A program made the translations under genes and the position numbers. Of a stretch of 64,000 nt of DNA, positions 36,488 through 48,010 are shown in pieces; position 1 is the first letter of the stretch; each line of letters opens with the position of its first letter. The notes beneath the pieces are model-generated. The model searched no databases. It saw only the letters and a list, made by a program, of their open reading frames with translations, and had not been told where the DNA came from. The stretch lies in assembly GCF_009905375.1 (NCBI RefSeq), contig NC_133652.1, positions 16,418,850 through 16,482,849 of the forward strand, in the 5' to 3' direction. The DNA is from Apium graveolens. Its lineage: Eukaryota > Streptophyta > Magnoliopsida > Apiales > Apiaceae.

Positions 36488-37044
36488 AATTCATGTCCTT
36501 ATTACAATTTGAATTGAAGCCTGAAATGTATTAGCTGCAAGAACAAATTTGATTTTTAACACAGTTTATTCCATCAACGGATATTCCCTATCCGTTGAAA
36601 GTCAAAATTGTTCTGTCAACGGATGTTCATTATCCGTTGAAAGTCATATACATTTCTGGAATTTTTATCCGTCAACGGATAAAACTGAAGTGCTCTTCAA
36701 CGGATGACAGTTTACCTTATCCGTTGAAATATCACATCAGTCGATTCAGGTGTTTCACAACCATTGATTCTATTGTCTTAACCGTTGATACTCATACATA
36801 CAGCTGTATGTATTTGTTTTAAAGGTAGTTTTTAGAATACTTACAGTTTATTCTTAAATGGCTGAAATTCACTTACATATATTTATTGTTTAATCTCTTA
36901 TTTATGCTTTTTAATTTGAGAAAGTATATAAGCCCTTCTGATTTTTCATTTTTTTTACTTTACGCTTTCTTGAAATTTCAAAGCTTTTACCATTTTCTCT
37001 CTGCAAAACCTTCAAGTTATTCTCTGCAAATTCTACTCACAACA
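36488..37044 (+). repeat. Element C pol-env spacer: array of CAACGGAT hairpins
   Basis: At 36570-36745 at least four TCAACGGAT copies alternate with ATCCGTTGA, giving consecutive short hairpins, for example TCAACGGATA, 5 bases, TATCCGTTGA at about 36573-36598. No gene is seen. The ORF track through here is accidental apart from the last bases before ATG 37045. Confidence 0.85.
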
Positions 37045-40000
37045 ATGGCACCAGTAGTAAAGATTATGTCTCAATCCGGATTTATCTATGAGAAGAACAA
37101 TTTCATAGCTTTGGTAGAAAAGAATGAAGCCCACTCCAATTATCACAAAATGATGGACTTCATCAAAAACTGTAAACTTAGCTATGAAATGCTGGAAGCC
37201 CCAACGATTTACTGTGAAGTAGTTGAGGAGATTTGGACAACTGTTGAGTTCAACTCAATAGATATGACTATCTCCTTCACTCTCAAAGGTAAAAATCACT
37301 GTGTTAACTGTGATGATTTACTAGCATGTTTTAAATTACCTGAGAACAATGCCATGACACCACACACTGATAATGATGTATCCAGCATATTAGATTCCAT
37401 AGGTTATTCTCTTAACTCTGCTAGTTTAGGGAGTATTAAAAGAAAAGGCCTTAGGAAAGAATGAAGTTTTCTTGGGGATGCCTTTATCAAGGTTTTCTCT
37501 GGGAAAATTAGCAATTTTGATGCCATAACTTCATCTCTTGTTAATATGCTCTATATGCTTGTTTCTGATAGGTATTTTAATTTTAGCAACTATGTTATGC
37601 TAGAATTGGGTACTAGATTAGGTAACAAAGCTAATAGATCTAATAACATCTATTATGCTAGATTCTTTATGTTATTGGCTAACCATGTTGCTGAAGGTTT
37701 GGTCATAACCAATGAGAATAATAAACTCAAGTGTTGGGCACAAGAGAAAAGAGTTCTTGCAGATTTATTGAGAATGGATCTCAACAGCAGTGTGTCATTG
37801 GTATATTTACCAATCATGAATGCACCTCAGGTAATTGAGGTAATTGCTTCTACAACTCCTACTTCTTCCAACCCCTCTATTTCTTTATCTTCTAGAGTGG
37901 CCATGGAATCTGTGACAATGCCCCAACAGATTCCTACCAAGGTCACCAAAACTAAACTTTCAAAATCAAAGACAGAGAAAACTACCTCTGTTGTTTCTCA
38001 AAAGACAACAGTTGTAACATCTACCATTAACCTTGAAGGGAGTGAACAGGGTGTGAGTGGTAAGGGGAGGGGTGAACATCAAAGAAACCCCCAGGATAAG
38101 GAAGGAGATATAAGTGCTTCCCAAGCTAGCCAAGCCACAGTTTCTCAAAAGGCTGTGGTGGTTGAAAGGGTTACTAGCATATCCCTAGTTGCATCCTCCC
38201 AAAAGGATGTAACTATTGAAAATAGTTCCCAACCAGGAACACAGAACAAACGAGGGAGGGACACTAAAGCCAAACACTCACCAACAAAAGCCTTTATTAG
38301 AAGAAAGAGAGCAAGAACCCAATCTTCTACACAGGGTGCACACACTGCACAGATACATCCATCTGTATCTATGCCTTCTCAAACTCAGTTTGATGTGGCT
38401 CCAACAAATGTGGAGTCACAGCCCCATTCTCTCACAATTAACATACATCAATCACCACACACTTCTTCACCATCTCTAGATGTGGATATGTTATTCCCAT
38501 CAATTCCTGATTCTCCCTCTTTACAACTCAGGGAGGAGCCCCACTCAAATACAGGTGATCATCATCTTTTAGATGATTTGTTGGATCACCCGCAAATTCT
38601 TTCAGATGTAATTGAAGGATCTGTGTCACCAAAACTCATATCAATCTACACAGATTCAAGAGTTATATCACTTTCAATTTCTACTTCTTTTCCTTCTTCA
38701 ACGGATATCACTCATCCGTTGACAAGTGGTTGTTCTTCAACGGATAAGCTTAACAGCAGTTATCCGTTGATACCATCAGTTTCACCTTCAACGGCTATTC
38801 CTCATCCGTTGATAGTCTCTACACACACAACTGAAACAATTCCAAGTGTAGAAGACTTGATTACTGTACAATCACTTCTAGGACTGAGGGAAGGGAGTGA
38901 CAATTTGAGTGAGAGGCTGGGTTGCTCCCAGGCAAAAGGAGAGATTGAGAGCTCAAACATGCATGCTATTTTTTCCAGCATGGCAAAAGTAAGTGAGAGG
39001 AGTACCACCTTAGTAGGTGAAGGTGAGGGAGTGAGTTGTGTGAGCCAGGGGGAGCCCCTGATGCAAGAACATAGAGAAAATGAGAGAAAGGCAGGTACAG
39101 CAGAAATAAGGATGGATCCAGCCATTGCTAGTGAGTCAATGATTGTGAATGATGCTGAAAAGGAAAGACAATTTCAGCAACATTACAAAGCTGTTATTGA
39201 TAACATTTCCTTGGATGCTAACACTTTTACTCATCCTGTTTCAGCCTATCAATTATTGGCTGCACAGGGCAATGTGGAGGCAGAAAAGACACTACATCTA
39301 GTACATACAACAGCATCTCTTCAAAGGGACAAAGCTGCTATTAACAAGATGCCTTCAACAGCTGGTGAGTCATTTGAAGAATTTGGAGTAAATTCTGATG
39401 ATGATGACTTTGTTTCTTCTGATGGAAGCATGAACTTAGGGGGAGATGAAGGCCCTAGTTCTATTTCAAATCTACCTGAATGGGCCTTCACAAAGGAGTC
39501 TATAACAGGGCAATTCAATGTCTCCTTAGTCAAACAAATCAGTACTATCAAACAGGCCATTCAGAAAACTTCTCATGCTGGTACAAAGGCTATCCTTACA
39601 GCACACTTGGACTCCCTGCATCTCATGAAGTTGCAGCAAGTAAGACAGAATCTGAGTGTGGATGAACTCAGAAAGGATATTGCTGACTTGAAATCCTACA
39701 ATTCTGAAAAATTGGATTCAGTCATGCCCTATGGTACAATGCAGGACATTTTGTTGAGATTGAAAAAGGAATCACATACTGAAAAGAGGCTGGCCAAATT
39801 GGAAGACAGAGTTCAAGTTATTGAAGATTCTGTGGCCACCATTCTTCACAACCAACAATCTCAAACAAATCTACTTATGCAGCTGGCAAAAGCACAGGGC
39901 TTGACCCCTCTCCTTGATGATAACAAAAAGGGGGAGAGTAAAAGGGAAGGGGAAGGAGAGCCATCTACAAAAATCCAAATATCTAAAGTGCTAGTTCCTG

Positions 40001-41577
40001 CCATCACTACTTCTCCAATCATTCAAATCAAAGGAAAGCCTGATGGAATTGATTTAATCCAGCTAGCAGCAGCTGAAATTCAAGTGAAAGAGCAAAGGAG
40101 GAGAATTGATGAAAGGATGCAACAACTGTTTGGCTCTACACAAGATAAATCAATATCTGTGAAACATAGCACAAAGGTTGAACCAATCAATATGGAGCAC
40201 AAGCCAGAAAGGAGAAATAAGGTTGGAGAGACTTCTTTCAAGAATCTAAAACCTATGGTTCTCAAGCCCAACACTAGATCCAGCAAGGACTCCACAAAGA
40301 ACCCTCTAGACTTTGCTCAGATGAAAGAAGTGGACTTTCCTCTTCCAAAGCCTGATGAAGACAAAGTTTTGGGTACTAGCATCATAAAACACAAGGAGAC
40401 CATGGATGAGGCAGTAAGGAGAAATATGGCTATTATCTTTAGAGAGGGAAAGAGCATATGTGTGATGCAAGGACATCCCAAATTCTCAATAGCCAAGAGG
40501 GAAGAAACCAAAAGGTTAAAGAAAGAAGCTGAAAAACTCAAGGCTGACAAAAGAGCACAAGCAAAGCTTGAACAAAAGCTAAAGTCAAGTCTAGTTGAAA
40601 ATGAGAAAGGAATTGAAGTCAGGGGTGAAGACAAGATTGCAAACTTAGATGAGGTTTTTGGGAGTATATTTGGTGAAAGTATGGAGGAAAAAGAGGAATG
40701 GCAGAAGGGAAACAGAAGAAAGGCCAAGGCACATAGAAGGAGTGAAGGCAACACTGAAGAAACTAAATCTCTACCTTCCATACCTGAACCCTTTGTTGCT
40801 GATTCCACTATAAACATCCATGGTGAACCAATCATCCCAAAAGAGGAACCTATTGATTGGGACACCATCAATTTGCCTACCTTTTTAACCACTCTTCCAC
40901 TACCAAAGAAACAGAAAAGAAAATCCAAATCTACACCTCCCCTAAACTCTAAGAAATTCACTTAAAAACATAAACCTAACCCTAAGCCACCCATTTCTAA
41001 AGATGATTATGTTCACATCTGTGACATAAAAGAAATTTCAGACATTGAACTCTATCTGGATGAGCTGGAGGATGTAAGGGGAATTGCTGCTTACAGACAG
41101 CTACCAGAGAGATTGGTGTTCAGATACAAAGGAACTGGGGAAAGAACATGGCCTCTCTACAGGATTCTGAATGAAGGCTACTCTACCTTGATCAGAGTCT
41201 TTTCAGCCATACAAAAGGATTCTGGCTTTACCAGGACTGCCAAGACTGAAATTCTCAACAAGATTGCCAACATAAGGAAAACTTGGAGGGAGCCCAATGC
41301 CTTGCCCAGAACCTTACTCATTCAAGAAAGGGGAACTACAATTCAGAAATCACCTCATTGGTTGATGGAATTCAGAGATGATAAAGGAGTCAGAAGATTT
41401 TTCAGACTTGAAGACCAACTCAAGATTGCCAGCAATGAAACTCTCAAAGAAATGTAATCTAAGTTGGATATCAGTGATGAAGATGAAGCTGAATTCTTCA
41501 GACAACTCCAACTCCAAATTGAGGAAAATGACAAAGGGCTAGGAAAGAAAACCAGGGATCAAAGAAGAAAAAGATGA
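37045..41577 (+). pseudogene. Element C env-like / accessory ORF, very long, three in-frame stops
   Basis: One frame of about 1511 codons from ATG 37045 (MAPVVKIMSQSGF) to TGA 41575-41577 is interrupted by TGA 37462-37464, TAA 40963-40965 and TAA 41455-41457. The N-terminal 250 residues parallel element A's second ORF (SDRYFNFSNYVMLELGT, NIYYARFFMLLANH). A long Ser/Thr/Pro-rich middle follows (about 37830-39000) with CAACGGAT motifs at 38698-38815. Next come coiled-coil stretches (about 39480-39880), then a Lys/Glu-rich region (about 40480-40600) and a compact C-terminal domain (about 41000-41450, LVFRYKGTGERTWPLYRIL). No signal peptide or membrane helix is evident, so an envelope role is not supported. 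AGGGGGAGA occurs inside the frame at about 39437 and 39940. Confidence 0.82.
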
Positions 41578-41765
41578 TTTGCTCAGGCTAGAGGAGCATC
41601 CTTGGAAATACTGTAAATCTTCAATTACCTTCTAGTACATACACTTTTGCAGCACTTTTGAATTTCTACTTAGTTTCAGTTCATATAATTGTTAAGTGTT
41701 TTGTTATCATCAAGTTAACCTTGAATTTATGTCTACAATTCTTATAGACATAAATAGGGGGAGAT
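41578..41765 (+). other. Element C 3' untranslated region and polypurine tract
   Basis: Non-coding, ending AAATAGGGGGAGAT at about 41752-41765, immediately before the TG of the 3' LTR. Confidence 0.88.
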
Positions 41766-42826
41766 TGTTAGGAATATATGTGCATTAGTTTGATGATATG
41801 TTTAACAAAACACTTAAGTAGAAATCTAGTGTTTGTAGCCTCAACGGATAAGACTATTTTGGCTATCCGTTGATGGTGTAGCTTTACTTAGAAATAAGTC
41901 TAGTGTTGTAGCACATTTCAGTCTCTGAATTTGAGATATAAATTCTTAAATGTTGAGGGAAATTATAAGTCATGTTGACTACTAGAGGATATGCAGATAG
42001 GAAGGCCAATTGTAAGTATTTTATGCCTTGTAATTTTGTATAAATGAAATGTTGTCAACGGATAACTTAAAGACCTTCAACGGATGAGAAACAAAGCTTC
42101 AACAGATGTCTCTAAAGCTTCAACGGATAACATCCTTCAACGGATGAGTGCATCAATGGATAGAGCTTCAACTGCTAACACATCAACGGATAAAGCCATC
42201 AACGGATGAAGGCTTCAACGGATGTGCTGTTAAATAGCAGTTGACAAGTGGTAGTTGTACCTACAAACAGAGGCACATGGGTTGACAGAGACAACTGAGA
42301 TGTGGTAGCCTATTTCAGGAACATCAGAAAAAGCAGCCGTTCTACTCTAGTATAAAGAGGTAATAGTCAACAATGCACTGGAGTAAAATGGAGAAGAAAC
42401 AAGTGGAGAACTTATTTTATTATTGTACTTTTTATCTTTGTCTTCACTTATAAACTTGGTGATATATAAAAACCAAGTAGCAGCTAGTAATTAGAAGAGA
42501 ATTTTTCCAGAGCTGTTTAGAAAAATCTTGAGAGAAAAATTATCTAGTTTGTACTAGGACGCAGCTGTGATCAACTTCTTGAATCACAGATTTTCTGAAA
42601 TACCATCTCTGGTGGAACAACAATCCACCAGAAAAGTTTTTAAGGTCTGTTGTGTTCTTTACATTAGTGTTTGAATATATATCTGTCAGTATTAGCTTAA
42701 AGCAATTCATACACTTGTTTATCTTAAACACATAGCCTTTGAAACTGCTCAAAACTTGAAAAAGTTTTGAGATTTACATTCAACCCCCCTTCTGTAAATC
42801 TCATTGTTAGTTCATTAGGAATAACA
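41766..42826 (+). mobile_element. Element C 3' LTR
   Basis: 1061 bp copy of 29619-30678 with one inserted base and about a dozen substitutions by eye. Two hit the motif: TCAACGGAT became TCAACAGAT near 42110 and TCAATGGAT near 42153, both C/T or G/A changes at CG, as expected from methylcytosine deamination. TATAAA at 42351-42356; terminal inverted repeat at 42769-42778 and 42793-42802. Confidence 0.95.
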
Positions 42827-42831
42827 TACAC

Positions 42832-42856
42832 ATGACATTATCAAATATATCTAACA
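42832..42856 (-). mobile_element. Solo LTR S, remaining 25 bp after element C
   Basis: Ends ATATCTAACA, so the minus-strand LTR starts TGTTAGATAT. It is followed by CTAAA, the duplication also found before 29041. The break is exactly at the TACAC duplication made by element C. Confidence 0.88.
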
Positions 42857-42861
42857 CTAAA

Positions 42862-43173
42862 TATGCTCTACCAAACTCTCAGGTTCGAATTCCTCCAATA
42901 ATAAATATTTATATTATTATTTTAAAGATATAAAAAAATTTCTAACTTTAAATCTTACCGACAACAAATATTATCCGAATATTATAATGCATTACCCAAA
43001 TTCTCAGGGTCAAATATCTCTAGCAACTAATATTTATATTATTATTTATGAAAATATACAAATAAGTTTTTCAAGTCAATCACACCAACAACAAAGTTTT
43101 ATATTATTATTTATAAATTTACAATAAAATCTTAATTCAAGTCTCATTCAAATTAAATATCATCAAACACATA
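42862..43173. other. Intergenic, no gene recognised
   Basis: AT-rich sequence with loosely repeated TATTTATATTATTATTT units. It ends in the TA that borders the mariner-like element. Confidence 0.5.
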
Positions 43174-46100
43174 CTCCTTCCGTCCCAATTTATCTGGCTG
43201 ATTTGACTTTTACACACATATTAAGAAACTTTAATTTTACACTTTACATGACTATATTATCCTTATTTATAAAATTTCAGGTGTAAATATTTTACAATTA
43301 ATTTGTTGTAATTTCAATAATTGAACGCATTGGGATTTAAATTTGACTCTTGGAAAATTGTACAAGCACTGAATATTTACATAATAAATATACGTGTGTG
43401 ATGGGAGTGAAATAGCCTATATATACATGTATATCCATATTACACAACATATAAGCTAAAAAAAATATTGTGATGGGAACAATTTTTTTTTATCTCAATG
43501 AGCCACCACCTGAAAAAAGGAAAAAGTTTTATTTTGATCTCAATGAGTCACCACATACCAAAAATTATCGAAGCAAATTAACCAGAACCACCATAAAATA
43601 TGTCCATTAAAAAATAACAAAATATCATGAAAATGTTAAGCATATTCATAGCATGTTGTGATGGTAAGTTTTTTCATTATTTTTTCCTTTAATATTTTAA
43701 ATTTATTTCTAAATATTCATATGAATCCAATGTTTCATATCTTTTCACGTTGTTGCTACTAAAAGGTGCTCTAGGGTTTTTTCTTGTCATGTGTCACAGA
43801 TTAAATTTATATTTCTTGTCATTTTTAGGGCTTAATTTATGTATGAAAGTGTTTTTTAAAAAATTGGTGTAATGGAATAAAATTAATTTCAAGTATCAAA
43901 TTATCTTCCAATTTATACACTTTATTCTAAGTATTCCTATCAAATTTTATAAAGTGTTGTTTTGTTGAAAAAATCGTCAAAATTTAGAAAAATAAACACG
44001 AAGCACTAAAGATTTAAAACTTTAATTCCTAATTATATTTATATTGATGTAAAATTAGTTAAAAATAAAAGTGATTTTTTAACAAAATCATATTGTAAAT
44101 TTATTTTTTAGCCAAGTGTTTTAAAAATTTTCAAATACATATTTTTAACATTTTTTATGTTAAAATTTAATTTCAAAGTAAAAATATTAAAAAAATATGT
44201 AAACATAAAGTTTCATAAAAATAATAAGATTACATATCACTACCACTTGAAATAAACCGGAAAATAAACTCAAAAGTACAATCACTTCACATAACTAGAT
44301 TCCTGACAATTGTTCATTGGCAAAGTTGTTAACTTCTTCTTCACATGCGTATAATTCCACTTGGGCATTGATATTCTTCAAATGGGGTTGTTTAAATTTG
44401 TTGTCACCTCTTGCTTTAGTAATTTTCATCATATTTAACTGCAATGTTAAAAATACCTTTTTGAGTTTGTCATAGTGAAGCTCTTTAAAATTTTGTTCTA
44501 CAGCCTCCACAAGTTCATCTATAGTTCTTGGTACCTTGTCCTGTTGCAAACTTTGAATAACTCTAAAAAAATCAAATTTAATATATTTAAGTCAGGGCTA
44601 TTAGGAGATTAAAAACATAGTCTAATGTCAAATGCATTTGTACGAGCAGGCGGCAACAAATTCAGGATCATTCACGCTGAGATGGGGTTTTGCATTGTCT
44701 TGTTGAATAAAGATAACACCACCTCTATTTCTGCCTGTCCACTTTGACATAATAGCATGAACCACCTTTTCAATCATCATTTTTTTGTGACATCTTTATT
44801 TACTAAATATATTAGTTTAGTCTCTAAGGTACCCGCCGACCTATTCTTACTTTTTCTATTAGCGGGTTCTTGTGTGACATAAGGAAATATACCAATCTTC
44901 TCTACAAACATAATGTTAGTGATTGGATCAAATCTAGGGCGTGCCACCACACATAAGAACATTATTTTATTAATAAAATTAGAACTTTTACATGCACGTA
45001 AGGGGATTTCTCACCGGGAAGAAGATAATACCTTTGACACTTTTTTGCCATATTAAACCACTTTTCATCTATATATATAATATAACATGCTAGGAAATAA
45101 TGAAATATTAAGATTTATATCATGAGTAAGCATAGATAAACAAATACTCAAGTTAGCTTTTTTGTTTTCATCCGACAAAATAGGTTTGACAACATTAGTG
45201 TTTGGGAGCAAGTCTCCATCTTTTACCCAACGATGAACAGTTGATTTGGCTAACTGCATGGCACTTGCTAATGAGAGAATATTTGATTTTCTCTTCAATG
45301 GCACTTCCTTAACGGCGTTAACATCAATTTGTATTTTTTTTCTTCCCACGTTTTCAACCTTTTTCCTTGTAAAATTTATACATTGGGCAATATTTTGTTT
45401 ACCGGTTGACCGTATTATTGCAACTGAACTACTAGAAATAGAAAATTTGGATGCTGCAAGTTTCTTGAAACCCTTTTTCACCTTCACGTTTCTGGAATTT
45501 TTTAATAGAAAATCAAAAATGATTTTTTTTCTCTTCTGCTGTTATATGTTTAAGAGTAACATGAGCCTTATTTGTGTCACCTTCGTTTGTATCATCTTCC
45601 ATGTGTAGATTAAATATAAAAGATTCAAAATGTTTAACGGTAAGAAAATACCATGTGGTGTGGTGCTTAACAGAGTTAACGATTTATACGAGAAAAGAAA
45701 AGGGATCATGTCAAAAATTAAAAATAAAGGAGGGACAAAAATTGGAGGGAGTCTTGATTTTCAATTGGAGGGATTAAATTTTTGAAGTTTTAGCAAATTT
45801 TGAAAATTTAAATGTTAACATGGAAAATGAAACTTATGAAAATGAAAACCTCTTGGTTAGCTGTAAATTCTTTTTTTTGCTATGTAATAATGTTAATTTA
45901 TTTTTTCTAAGATTAAATAAAATTTTGTTATTTATTTCATAGAATTTTTACACATGAATTATAAATTCTTTGCATTTTTATATGATATTTTTAATAAATT
46001 CCTATATTATTTTTTATATATGTTAATAGATAAAGTATTGAATTGTTTTAAAATAAAATTCAATTTAAAATGCAATAATTTTAATTTGATTTCTTTATTA

Positions 46101-46588
46101 AATAAAATTTTGTAAATAAAAGAAGTGATCAAGTGAGGATGCCATTATTTTGATATCAAATAATTAATTATTAGACTTTGAATATATTTTTGTGACATTT
46201 GTAGTGATCGCTTATAATACTTCTTATTTTGTTAAAACTTTTTCATTTTTTGAATTCATGGAGTATGCTATTTTTTAACGGGAAAAAAATAGAGCTATAT
46301 TTTGGTGTGTACCCACCTTAAACATATGAATGAAAATTTCTGGAAGGTAAATTTTTGTTAACACTTGAATACACATATTTTTAACACTTAAATTTACTAT
46401 TGGAATCATAAACTGTATTTAATTGGTCAAGTATTGATACAGGTGTATCCATAATATAACTCGTTAATTAATAAAAAGAATGAGAGTGTCAATTTAAGAC
46501 ATGAATGGAATTAACCTGATAAAATTGGAAACACGAAAATAATTCTGGGACAGATAAAAATAATAAAATAACCGTGAGACGGAGGAAG
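43174..46588 (-). mobile_element. Plant mariner-like element (Tc1/mariner), inactive
   Basis: Bounded by TA on both sides (43172-43173 and 46589-46590). Terminal inverted repeats: CTCCTTCCGTCCCA on the left; the right end reads CTTCCTCCGTCTCA in reverse complement. Inside, on the minus strand, is a transposase of the plant mariner type. These ends are the same type that Stowaway MITEs use. Confidence 0.85.
44290..45602 (-). pseudogene. Mariner-like transposase, broken
   Basis: Starts at ATG 45602-45600 (MEDDTNEGD), frame-shifted at an A run near 45520. A helix-turn-helix region follows (about 45310-45230, ASAMQLAKSTVHRWVKDGDL) for binding the terminal repeats. Catalytic landmarks: IDEKWF near 45050 (first Asp), VARPRFD and IGIFPYVTQEPANR near 44950-44850, QQDNAKPH near 44690 (second Asp), and SPDLNILNLIFF near 44590. 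There the third catalytic Asp, expected in LDLGFF, reads Asn. A T-run frameshift follows directly, then the C-terminal part to 44295. Several frames are needed, so no active enzyme is made. The domain order fits plant mariner transposases with DD39D-type spacing, though I did not count the spacing exactly. Confidence 0.82.
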
Positions 46589-46592
46589 TATT

Positions 46593-46676
46593 ATTTAATA
46601 TAAATATAAGATATCATTGTATCAATGAAAACCCCTAAAACCTTACATCGAATTGTGCACTTGGTGTAAGCTAGTA
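46593..46676. other. Short intergenic gap
   Basis: AT-rich link between the mariner-like element and the MITE. Nothing recognised. Confidence 0.4.
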
Positions 46677-46920
46677 CTCCATCCGTCCCATGTTATTTTG
46701 ACTTCTGACATTATTCATGATAAACGATTGACTATTAATTTATGTCTAATTTATAAGATTAAATATAATTATGAGTAATCTTGTTTAATTCATATTTATA
46801 AGTATTTTAATACAATAAAATTTTTATATTTAATACTAATACGAAATTAAAGATATTAACAATTAAAATTGTGCATTGACAAACGTGTAACACACATAAG
46901 AAATGTTTTTAGGGACGGAA
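46677..46920. mobile_element. Stowaway-like MITE
   Basis: 244 bp flanked by TA (46675-46676 and 46921-46922). The left end is CTCCATCCGTCCCATG; the right end reads TTCCGTCCCTAAAA in reverse complement, shortened by a few bases. No coding capacity. Its ends resemble those of the mariner-like element 90 bp away, a plausible source of transposase for this class. Confidence 0.7.
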
Positions 46921-46922
46921 TA

Positions 46923-47520
46923 TTATTAAAAAATTGACACGTGTATAGATACTAAAAGAACGATGTGATGACTCTTCGCTTCTTTTTTCTTGAGAAAATT
47001 TGACTCATGGTTTGCATAGGTGTGTTACAAGCTTTGTTAGTTATTAAAACAAAATACATAAAAAGGAAAATGTTAAATCCAGATCAAAATTTTACTTTCA
47101 GAGCCCAAAAGGTATTAAAAGACAAAAATACCCCTACAATATTTTTCTTTTTTATTATATATAATGGGGCAGATTTGTCATTTCATGCTTTAAAAGATCT
47201 GGAAATAAAAAAAATGATCTGGAAATAACATTTCCCATTAAAAATTGAATTAATTATTGACAGAAAGCTTAGGTAAATTAGGAAGAGCTAATTATCATAC
47301 TTTTTCTTATTTATGAAAAAAAAATATCATACACGCCGAAGGTCAAGAATGTAATTTTTTATAATATTTTATTTTATCATATCTGTTTGAAATTTAGAGA
47401 CATATTTTCTCAAAATGATTTTTTTTCCATGTATTATTTCCCTTTTTAGCCATCCTTGGAAGTGATTAGTACCAAGGTAATTAGCCATACTAAATTCATA
47501 TAAAACTACATATAATAAAA
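46923..47520. other. Intergenic, no gene recognised
   Basis: AT-rich. The 73-codon frame at 47007 is Lys-rich and lacks any family signature. Confidence 0.5.
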
Positions 47521-48010
47521 AAGGAGAAAATTAAATCAAGGCTCAGATCTAAAAAGAACCAGGCAAACAGAGGGCAACACTGCCATGGCTGCAACAAATT
47601 GCCCCGCCAAGATACAGGTCACTTTCACTCGGTGCCCAATTTAACTCAGAAAAATAAAAATTTATCATCACAGCCTCTTGTGAACCTACTTTAAAAATGG
47701 GGGACGGAGGGAGTAATCAATATAGAAACATGCAACTTGCAAGTGTGTGTAGCTGAGTTGGTTTAGATTGTTTATTGCACAAGTGAGAGATGAAACTACT
47801 TGTAGTATCTTTGTTGTTGGTATTGCAAGAAAAAGACTGAAGCTGCAAAAGAATCATCACAAAGTAGATTATCTTCAGACAGACACACAGTATATGGGGG
47901 GGTGTTGATTATAACAGGAAAATTGGAAATCACAGGCTCAAAGAGGGGCAACTACCCCCCTTGCAAAACTCCCTTCTCTCTTTGAGCCTCTTTCCTTTTT
48001 ATGAGTTTAC
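47521..48010 (+). other. Conserved island 1 with promoter-like block and hairpin
   Basis: GC-richer block (CTCAGATCT near 47541, GCCATGGCTGCAAC near 47581, CGCCAAGATAC near 47606, TCATCACAGCCTCTT near 47666) matching 61541-61700 in order. A piece ending GGGGGACGGAGGGAGTA (about 47698-47714) looks like a Stowaway end. At 47933-47989 a stem AGGCTCAAAGAG / CTCTTTGAGCCT forms a hairpin around GGGCAACTACCCCCC. No protein frame is shared with the second island. Its presence twice and its higher GC suggest a host regulatory or non-coding transcript locus; no RNA family was recognised. Confidence 0.45.

Larger units (their letters stand above)
29619..42826 (+). mobile_element. Element C: full-length Sirevirus-type Ty1/copia retrotransposon
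   Basis: 13.2 kb with LTRs at 29619-30678 and 41766-42826 and TACAC duplicated on both sides (29614-29618 and 42827-42831). Order: LTR, Met-tRNA primer site, gag, pol (protease, integrase, reverse transcriptase, RNase H), motif-rich spacer, very long env-like ORF, polypurine tract, LTR. I count roughly a dozen LTR differences in 1060 bp by eye, about 1%, so the insertion is young. Five in-frame stops and one A-run frameshift make it non-autonomous now. It split the older solo LTR S. Confidence 0.96.

Noticed and set aside
47933..47989. MicroRNA precursor call for the island hairpin
   Set aside because: The perfect stem is only about 12 bp and no known mature microRNA sequence was recognised, so it was kept as an unassigned island.
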